Shown piece after piece: positions 58,652 through 64,000 of a stretch of DNA of 64,000 bases. The notes below the pieces were generated by a model. It was not told where the DNA came from. It saw only the letters and a list, made by a program, of their open reading frames with translations, and searched no databases. This stretch comes from JASGCL01 sp965203915 (GTDB lineage Bacteria; Pseudomonadota; Alphaproteobacteria; JASGCL01), in contig OZ241918.1 in the NCBI GenBank assembly GCA_965203915.1, positions 310,001 through 374,000 on the forward strand, in the 5' to 3' direction. Numbering within the stretch: the first letter of the stretch is position 1; each line of letters starts with the position of its first letter. The position numbers were made by a program, and so were the translations under genes.

Positions 58652-59005
58652 ATGCCCCAAAAAATCATCCCTGAATATTTTGCCGATACCACCATCAACC
58701 TGTCTTTGACCAGCGGTATGGTTCGTATCGATTTTGGTTCGGTTCAATCCGACCCCACCAATCCGCAAGCCGACCCCGAACTTTTGCCTTGCCATCGCTT
58801 GGTTATGCCGCTTAATGGATTTTTAAAAATGTTTGGCGATTTAAACGGCATGGTGCAGAAATTGGAACAAAATGGTGTGTTGGGGCGCGCCCAGCAGCCC
58901 GCCCAAACGCCGCAAAATCCTCAAAATCCGCAACCCGCCGCCAACATGGCCAGCGATTTTAGACTGGATAGTCGCGGCTTACCCGAATCGGGCGCAAAGA
59001 AATAA
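58652..59005 (+). CDS. Hypothetical cytoplasmic protein, 117 residues
   Basis: Strong AAGGAG before the ATG. A compact N-terminal domain (1-75) with TTINLSLTSGMVRIDFG and CHRLVMPLNGFLKMFGDLNGMVQKLEQNG, followed by a Gln/Pro/Asn-rich tail (QNPQNPQPAAN). The VxMPxxGFLxxF pattern suggests a helical end that could dimerise, but no function is assignable. It is 21 bases upstream of glpX and probably co-transcribed. Confidence 0.65.
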   Translation: MPQKIIPEYFADTTINLSLTSGMVRIDFGSVQSDPTNPQADPELLPCHRLVMPLNGFLKMFGDLNGMVQKLEQNGVLGRAQQPAQTPQNPQNPQPAANMASDFRLDSRGLPESGAKK

Positions 59006-59026
59006 TCTCTGATTGACGATATTATT

Positions 59027-60010
59027 ATGGAAATATCGCATTTAGAATTTTTGCATTCTCTCACCGCTAACACCGCGCGCAGCGTTTTGCCATGGTGGGG
59101 CAGTGGCGACAAAGAAAAAGCCGATGGGGTTTGCGTTCATTATTTGCGCAATGGGTTTAACGCCGCGCCATTCCAAGTTAGGGTGGTGATTGGCGAGGGG
59201 GAAAAAGACAACGCCCCCGCCCTTTATCGTGGTGAAATGCTTGGTATAAAAACCGCGCCGCATATTTATGATTTGGCGGTTGACCCGTTGGAATGCACCA
59301 GTTTTTTTGCCAATGGTTTGGGGAATAGTTTGGTGGTGCTGGCGGTAACGCCAAAGGGCAGCATGATGGATTGCGGGCAAAGTTATTACATGGATAAAAT
59401 TGCCCTGCCGCCCTTGGCTAAAAACAAAATTGATAAAAATTTTTTAGATGGCGCGATGGATTATGAAAAATTTTTGCCACACCTGGCCGAGGTGTTGGAA
59501 AAAAAAACCAAAGATTTGGTGATCTACATGCTGGATAAAGACCGACACAGCAACATAAAAAAAGCCATCATCAAACACGACGCCCGTATGATAGCCATCC
59601 CCGCGGGGGATATTGCGGGGGCGGTGCTGGCCATGACGGGGCACCCCGCCAACGCCACCCAGGGCAACCATGGGGCATTGCTGGTGGATGGGTTGCTTGG
59701 CATTGGCGGTTCGCCCGAAGGGATCATAGCCGCAACCATCGCCAAAATTTTGGGTGCCGAATTTTTTGGTCGCTTCGCCCCCCAGTCAGAAAAAGAAAAA
59801 GCAATGTTGACAAAAGAAAATTATAATTTTGAAAAATGGTTTGGGGTTGATGATTTTATAACGGGCGACAACAAACAAAACATGGCGGTTATTTTAACGG
59901 GCATCACCAACGGCATGATGGTGCAGGGGGTTGCGGCAAAAAAAGCCCAAAGCCTTATCGTCGCCCATGGCGCGGCCACCACGACCGATTATTTTTTTAA
60001 GCAAAAATAG
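59027..60010 (+). CDS. glpX: Fructose-1,6-bisphosphatase class II
   Basis: 327-residue GlpX-type phosphatase of gluconeogenesis. Metal motifs VIGEGEKDNAP and DPLECT (usually DPLEGT or DPIDGT; the Cys is unusual), then the substrate region YMLDKDRHS. GSPEGIIAATIAKILGAEF is the conserved C-terminal block. It is followed by fba, which makes its substrate; an FBPase/SBPase role in a Calvin-type cycle is not supported by neighbours. Confidence 0.93.
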   Translation: MEISHLEFLHSLTANTARSVLPWWGSGDKEKADGVCVHYLRNGFNAAPFQVRVVIGEGEKDNAPALYRGEMLGIKTAPHIYDLAVDPLECTSFFANGLGNSLVVLAVTPKGSMMDCGQSYYMDKIALPPLAKNKIDKNFLDGAMDYEKFLPHLAEVLEKKTKDLVIYMLDKDRHSNIKKAIIKHDARMIAIPAGDIAGAVLAMTGHPANATQGNHGALLVDGLLGIGGSPEGIIAATIAKILGAEFFGRFAPQSEKEKAMLTKENYNFEKWFGVDDFITGDNKQNMAVILTGITNGMMVQGVAAKKAQSLIVAHGAATTTDYFFKQK

Positions 60011-60023
60011 GCTTAAAAAAATC

Positions 60024-60052
60024 TTGACCAACATGGCAAACTTAATTATGAA
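60024..60052 (+). promoter_or_regulatory. Promoter of fba
   Basis: TTGACC (60024-60029), 17-bp spacer, TATGAA (60047-60052), predicting a start near 60059, 18 bases before the fba ATG. fba may thus be transcribed both from here and from the glpX transcript. Confidence 0.5.
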
Positions 60053-60076
60053 AGTTTAAGAAAAGAAAACAATAAC

Positions 60077-61141
60077 ATGACCGCCATTTCATTACGCCAA
60101 TTGCTTGACCATGCCGCCGAATATACATACGGCGTGCCCGCCTTTAACATCAACAACATGGAACAATTGTTGGCCATTATGCAGGCCGCCGACAAAACCA
60201 ACGCCCCCGTTATTTTACAGGCCAGCCGCGGCGCGCGCAGTTACGCGGGCGACATGATGATAAAAAAAATGATGGAGGCTGCCGAATTTATGTATCCCCA
60301 CATTCCTATCTGTGTTCATCAAGACCATGGCAACAGCCCGCGCACTTGCCTGTCGGCCATGCAATATGGTTTCACATCGGTGATGATGGATGGATCCTTA
60401 ACCGAGGATGGCAAAACCCCCAGTGATTATGAATATAATGTTGCGGTGACAAAAAAAGTTGCCGAGCTGGCCCATGATATTGGCGTTTCGGTGGAGGGGG
60501 AATTGGGTTGCCTGGGCTCGCTTGAAACGGGTAAGGGCGACAAAGAAGATGGTCACGGATTCGAAGGAACATTGTCGCATGATATGTTGTTGACCGACCC
60601 CGACCAAGCGTTGGATTTTGTCAAAAAAACTAAGGTCGATGCCTTGGCGGTGGCGATTGGCACGTCGCACGGTGCTTACAAATTTACCAAAAAGCCCGAC
60701 GGCAAAGTTTTGGCGATGGATGTTATCAAAGAAATAAATAAAAAATTACCCACCACCCATTTGGTGATGCACGGTTCGTCGTCGGTTCCCCAAGAATTGC
60801 AAGACATCATCAACAAATATGGCGGGGTGATGCCGCAAACCTATGGCGTGCCCGTGGAAGAAATTAAGGTTGGCATAAAACATGGGGTGCGCAAAATAAA
60901 TATCGACACCGATTGTCGCATGGCGATTATTGGTCAATATAGAAAAATTGCCATGGAGAAAAAAGATGAAATAGACCCGCGCAATTTTAATAAACCCGCC
61001 ATCGAAGCCATGAAAAATTTATGTATAAGCCGTTTCGAAGAATTTGGCACCGCGGGCCGCGCCGAAAAAATTAAAGTCATACCGCTAAGCGATATGGCAA
61101 AAAATTACGCCGCGGGAAAACTTGACCCAAAATTAGCTTAA
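60077..61141 (+). CDS. fba: Fructose-bisphosphate aldolase class II
   Basis: 354-residue zinc aldolase joining dihydroxyacetone phosphate and glyceraldehyde 3-phosphate. Zinc and catalytic motifs: ICVHQDHGNSPRTC (HxDHG), VEGELGCLGSLETGKGD, GTSHGAYKF, VMHGSSSVP and KINIDTDCRMA. The insertion length and these motifs place it in class IIB. With tpiA and glpX it forms the fructose end of gluconeogenesis. Shine-Dalgarno is weak. Confidence 0.95.
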   Translation: MTAISLRQLLDHAAEYTYGVPAFNINNMEQLLAIMQAADKTNAPVILQASRGARSYAGDMMIKKMMEAAEFMYPHIPICVHQDHGNSPRTCLSAMQYGFTSVMMDGSLTEDGKTPSDYEYNVAVTKKVAELAHDIGVSVEGELGCLGSLETGKGDKEDGHGFEGTLSHDMLLTDPDQALDFVKKTKVDALAVAIGTSHGAYKFTKKPDGKVLAMDVIKEINKKLPTTHLVMHGSSSVPQELQDIINKYGGVMPQTYGVPVEEIKVGIKHGVRKINIDTDCRMAIIGQYRKIAMEKKDEIDPRNFNKPAIEAMKNLCISRFEEFGTAGRAEKIKVIPLSDMAKNYAAGKLDPKLA

Positions 61142-61609
61142 GGGCTTCAAGCTTATTTTTACATTGCCCTGCTGGTTTTGCGCGACAATTATCGCGGGAT
61201 AAAAAAAACTTGTCATTATTTTTACAACAATATTTTTACATCAAAAAATATCGTGCCGATTAATGGCGGTATAAAATTTTATATTGGCTAAAATGTAAGA
61301 ATGCGGCATCGCCCTGCATTGTTGTTTTTATCATGGCGCGGTTGTGCGGATTTTTTTTCTAACCACCCCGAAAAAAATTGTTGCTAGCTAACAATTGTTT
61401 GGCTGCTTTGCTTTTTTACCACCTTGCCTTGCTTGATATAAGAAATATAAAAATCTATGCTCGCGGTTAATAAGCGGTAAGGTTTGGGCTGATACATAAC
61501 TGGGACACTGTCAACACCGTGGGATAATACCAGTTATTATAATGGGCGAAGTAGTTTCCCCGTTATTCCCCCTCAGCTAATTATATCATATTTTTATAAA
61601 GGAGATATA
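61142..61609 (+). other. 468-bp intergenic region upstream of the tandem barrels
   Basis: No open frame of interest. A CGCGA/TCGCG hairpin sits at 61181-61196 without a T tract, and TATAAT at 61538-61543 has no good -35. A strong AAAGGAG lies just before the ATG at 61610. The region is long for this compact sequence and may hold the regulated promoter of the barrel gene. Confidence 0.45.
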
Positions 61610-62578
61610 ATGAACAAAAACTTTACACGCGCCTTTTTGGCGTCCACGGTTGTTGGCTTAACGAGCATGTCTATTGCTCAGGCCGCCACCCAAATCACAG
61701 CAGCCCCAGTCGAAACAACAAATAAGGCGGCGGACACGCAATTGGGCTCGTCTTCAAAATCGCTTCTTGCTAATCGCAAGGGTCTTTACATAACCCCCAA
61801 TGCAGAAGTTATTTTTGTTAATGGTCGCTACACCAGTGGCGCGGCGGCTATCGGCGTGGGCGGCGGCGGTGGCTTGGCGATTGGTTATCAAATAAATCGC
61901 TTTCAGCTCGAACTGGCGGCCAGTTATCACTATTACGGTGGAACGGGTTCGACCACGCAAACCTACAATGCGGCTGGTGCAAGTTCGGCAGGGTTTGCTG
62001 CCATTCTTGAGTTGCCGATGGAGCAACGCGTAGACGCCATTCAAAAAGGTTTCGCTATCGCGGGGCTTAGCTCATCGCTTAATGGTAAACATCTTATTTC
62101 CAGCGCGAAAAGCAACGAAGGATTTATCCCCATCACCTTGGGCTTGAATTATTCAGTGCCACTTAATGCGCGTGGTTCGTTAATTTTAACGCCAGGTCTT
62201 GCGGGCGGCGTTTGGTTACATACCATCGATCGCAAAATTAGCTATCGCGATGACGCCGATGGTCAGTTGGTCGGTTTGGGCGACAGCTTTGCCAGCATCT
62301 TTGGCGGCACCAAACCAACCACCGATAAAGGTTTCGAAGTCAAAGGAGTTATCGTTCCCAGCTTATCGTTGGATTATGCGCTGAATGAAAACTTCACCTT
62401 ACGTTTTGCGGGTAAATTTTATATTGTGCCAGGTGGCTACAGTGAAAATTACGCCAGTTTGAATCGCTCGGTGGCGGCGACACGATTGTCGGTGGCGTCC
62501 TTCACCCCCGCCCACACCATTGTTAACCAAAATTTTTGGTATGGTGGGTTAAGCGTTGGGGGACAATATAGCTTCTAA
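61610..62578 (+). CDS. Outer-membrane beta-barrel protein, family 2 paralogue a
   Basis: 322 residues with a model signal peptide (core FLASTVVGLTSMSIAQ, cut at AQAA, about 25) and the best Shine-Dalgarno in the window (AAAGGAGATATAATG). After a Thr/Ala-rich linker comes LYITPNAEVIFVNGRY, IGVGGGGGLAIGYQ, QLELAASYHYYGG and further strands, ending in LSVGGQYSF. It is duplicated by the next gene. Its strong translation signals suggest an abundant surface protein. Confidence 0.82.
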   Translation: MNKNFTRAFLASTVVGLTSMSIAQAATQITAAPVETTNKAADTQLGSSSKSLLANRKGLYITPNAEVIFVNGRYTSGAAAIGVGGGGGLAIGYQINRFQLELAASYHYYGGTGSTTQTYNAAGASSAGFAAILELPMEQRVDAIQKGFAIAGLSSSLNGKHLISSAKSNEGFIPITLGLNYSVPLNARGSLILTPGLAGGVWLHTIDRKISYRDDADGQLVGLGDSFASIFGGTKPTTDKGFEVKGVIVPSLSLDYALNENFTLRFAGKFYIVPGGYSENYASLNRSVAATRLSVASFTPAHTIVNQNFWYGGLSVGGQYSF

Positions 62579-62651
62579 TATTTGAAGTTATATGTGCATC
62601 AACAAATAAGTCATGGGTGCAGAGGTAGGCTTGCTATTTTCTTCCTTGCTT

Positions 62652-62697
62652 AAAAAAATCCTCGTCTGAAAAATGCAGGCGGGGATTTTTTTTAATT
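62652..62697 (+). terminator. Intrinsic terminator between the tandem barrel genes
   Basis: Eleven-pair stem ATCCTCGTCTG (62658-62668) with CAGGCGGGGAT (62676-62686), loop of seven, A run before and eight T after. It separates the two barrel genes into different transcripts. Confidence 0.88.
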
Positions 62698-62731
62698 GCA
62701 TCTATAGTAAGAATATAGTAGCATATATACT

Positions 62732-63565
62732 ATGATACAACTAAAAGTAAGGATTTTATCCACCTGGGCGGTGTTGAATATAATGACCGCTCTGTCCACA
62801 TCGATATTTTGTGCAACATCGGCCAAGGCCAGCGAGGAAGATGGATTATATATAACCCCCAATGCCGAGGTTATTTTGGTCGACAAATCCTTCACCAAGG
62901 GCACGGCATTGATTGGCATTGGCGGCGGCGGCGGTTTGGCGGTGGGTTATCAAAAGAAAAATTTTCAAATTGAACTGGCGTCCAATTATCAATATTATGG
63001 TGGGAAGTCGGTCGTCAATCAATTGACCAACGCCTTTAGCCAATATAGTCTTTATCAGCGGTCGCTTAGCACCACGGTTGACAATGATGAATATTTTTTA
63101 CCTGTCACGCTTGGTTTGAATTATGTCATTCCCGTTAACGCCAGCGGTTCGTTGGCCATGACCCCTGGCATTGCGGGGGGCGTGTGGTTTCATGAAGTCA
63201 AACGCAGCTTAAGCTACAGCTCGTCCGACCCTGATGTTAGCCAAAAACTCAACCAATTTTTTACCAATCAATTGGATACGAAGCTGAATCCCGTTTGGTA
63301 TTCATTCCCCACCAAGGACCAAGGCAGCGAAATCAAAGCAGTCATTGTCCCCAGTTTGAGTTTGGATTATTCACCAAGCAGTAATTTTACATTGCGTGTT
63401 GCGGGCAAACTCTACATTGTTCCCGCGGGCTACAGCGATAATTACAGCGCGACGACCCAGGCGGTCATCGCCGCGGCTGATAAAATAAATTTACCTGCCT
63501 ACAGCGCGGTGAACAAATTATTTTGGTATGGCGCCCTTCATGTTGGTGCGCAATACACATTTTAA
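62732..63565 (+). CDS. Outer-membrane beta-barrel protein, family 2 paralogue b
   Basis: 277 residues; signal peptide ends near ATSAKA (about 34). It is a tandem paralogue of the gene before: LYITPNAEVILVDKSF, IGIGGGGGLAVGYQ, QIELASNYQYYGG, a shared TPGIAGGVWFHEV strand, VIVPSLSLDYSPSSNFTLR and a C-terminal LHVGAQYTF. No Shine-Dalgarno; an ATAGTA/TACTAT inverted repeat lies at the start codon, which may indicate a leaderless or regulated transcript. Confidence 0.8.
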   Translation: MIQLKVRILSTWAVLNIMTALSTSIFCATSAKASEEDGLYITPNAEVILVDKSFTKGTALIGIGGGGGLAVGYQKKNFQIELASNYQYYGGKSVVNQLTNAFSQYSLYQRSLSTTVDNDEYFLPVTLGLNYVIPVNASGSLAMTPGIAGGVWFHEVKRSLSYSSSDPDVSQKLNQFFTNQLDTKLNPVWYSFPTKDQGSEIKAVIVPSLSLDYSPSSNFTLRVAGKLYIVPAGYSDNYSATTQAVIAAADKINLPAYSAVNKLFWYGALHVGAQYTF

Positions 63566-63568
63566 GAG

Positions 63569-63853
63569 TTATTTTTTATTTGCTATTGTTATAAATTTGG
63601 CGTAGCAAGCGCGCTGATAGTGGGACATTTTCTGGTAAATTCTTTGATAAGTTTCGTTAACAAAATTTATCAAGGGGGACAGATCAATCACAAAATTGGA
63701 GAAAAAAATTATCACCTGGGCGTGCGGAGGCCCGTGCGCCCAGGTATATCCACCCACAATTCCACCCATCATTCCCCAAACCGTTAAGGACAGATAGCAA
63801 AGCAAAAGCCCCGCCCCCATAAGCGGCGCGAAGCGCGAGCGCGCAATGACCAA
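63569..63853 (-). CDS. Hypothetical small protein, 94 residues (weak)
   Basis: A GTG-initiated frame encoding a hydrophobic segment (GAGLLLCYLSLTVWGMMGGI) and a soluble tail (FVNETYQRIYQKMSHYQRA). It converges on the preceding barrel gene. I recognise no homology. The frame has plausible composition but no Shine-Dalgarno was found, so it may be spurious. Nothing else is seen from 63854 to 64000. Confidence 0.3.
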   Translation of the reverse strand: MVIARSRFAPLMGAGLLLCYLSLTVWGMMGGIVGGYTWAHGPPHAQVIIFFSNFVIDLSPLINFVNETYQRIYQKMSHYQRACYAKFITIANKK

Positions 63854-64000
63854 GCCCCACGGCTATATTAAACTATAAGCCCTAGCTACAAATGAAGAAA
63901 CCAGTCGCGCCTTGCTTTAATAATTTATAGTTACATTTGGCATCCATTTTTTTTAAAAGCACGGCGCGTCATGCAACATTTAGCTAAAAAAATTCCAATG

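Noticed and set aside
59280..59300. GlpX loss of function through DPLECT
   Set aside because: Only the variable Gly position differs; acidic metal ligands and the rest of the enzyme are intact.

Overview
The window looks like chromosome of an alphaproteobacterium of medium-to-low GC. Four things point there: a C4-pathway 5-aminolevulinate synthase (hemA), a pyruvate dehydrogenase operon whose E1 beta carries an N-terminal lipoyl domain, an NADP-malic-enzyme-like C-terminus at the left edge, and the serS/NlpD-type gene pair. The many outer-membrane beta-barrel genes (seven) and small lineage-specific membrane proteins resemble host-associated or poorly cultured alphaproteobacteria, but the sequence does not fix a genus. 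Coding density is high, and many genes have weak or no visible Shine-Dalgarno sequence.

Layout. 1-4 kb: malic enzyme end, PLP homeostasis protein, ssb, infA, ychF, tpiA. 4.0-5.1 kb: an Abi_2/HEPN gene preceded by its own promoter and a compact hairpin RNA ending in a terminator. 5.1-9 kb: tadA, a HAD nucleotidase and mutS on the minus strand. 9.2-15 kb: tRNA-Leu, tig, clpP, a ppiD split by a -1 frameshift at a canonical slippery heptamer, and trpE, followed by dispersed palindromic repeats. 15.4-24 kb: class III aminotransferase, hemA, Ubi-type hydroxylase, rhomboid protease, a barrel protein, ruvX and two tandem secreted hydrolases. 24-30 kb: gltX, tRNA-Pro, a 107-bp tandem repeat, chaC, an NlpD-like lipoprotein, serS, a phospholipase-A2-like small protein and tRNA-Gly. 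30-38.7 kb: FkbM methyltransferase, barrels, glmU-glmS, dnaB and a DUF3800 gene. 38.9-44.3 kb: pdhA-pdhB-pdhC-(DUF4760)-lpd, in which the only lipoyl domain is on E1 beta. 45.5-50.7 kb: an unrecognised array. 50.9-64 kb: aldehyde dehydrogenase, metC, lipA, a membrane pair with an OpgB/LtaS-like phosphoglycerol transferase, more barrels, glpX-fba and a pair of tandem barrel paralogues.

The best candidate for an undescribed system is the array at 45.5-50.7 kb. Five paralogous small membrane proteins (A, B, C, E, F) share a GII(K/Q)SK-type motif and surround one 599-residue protein (D) with a Pro/Trp/Ser-rich start and two cadherin-like C-terminal segments. Three scars of further copies of D sit at equivalent places between the small genes: two keep only its first 17 codons and have become terminators, and one keeps the start codon fused to the last codons. 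The ancestral unit was therefore small membrane gene plus D, amplified and then decayed, a pattern familiar from effector/immunity and surface-antigen arrays. No toxin domain is recognisable, so this role is inference.

Other points of interest are the Abi hairpin RNA (architecture like an RNA-antitoxin system), the ppiD frameshift site, the E2 without a lipoyl domain (with lipA nearby to make the cofactor) and an inverted repeat covering the metC promoter and start codon.
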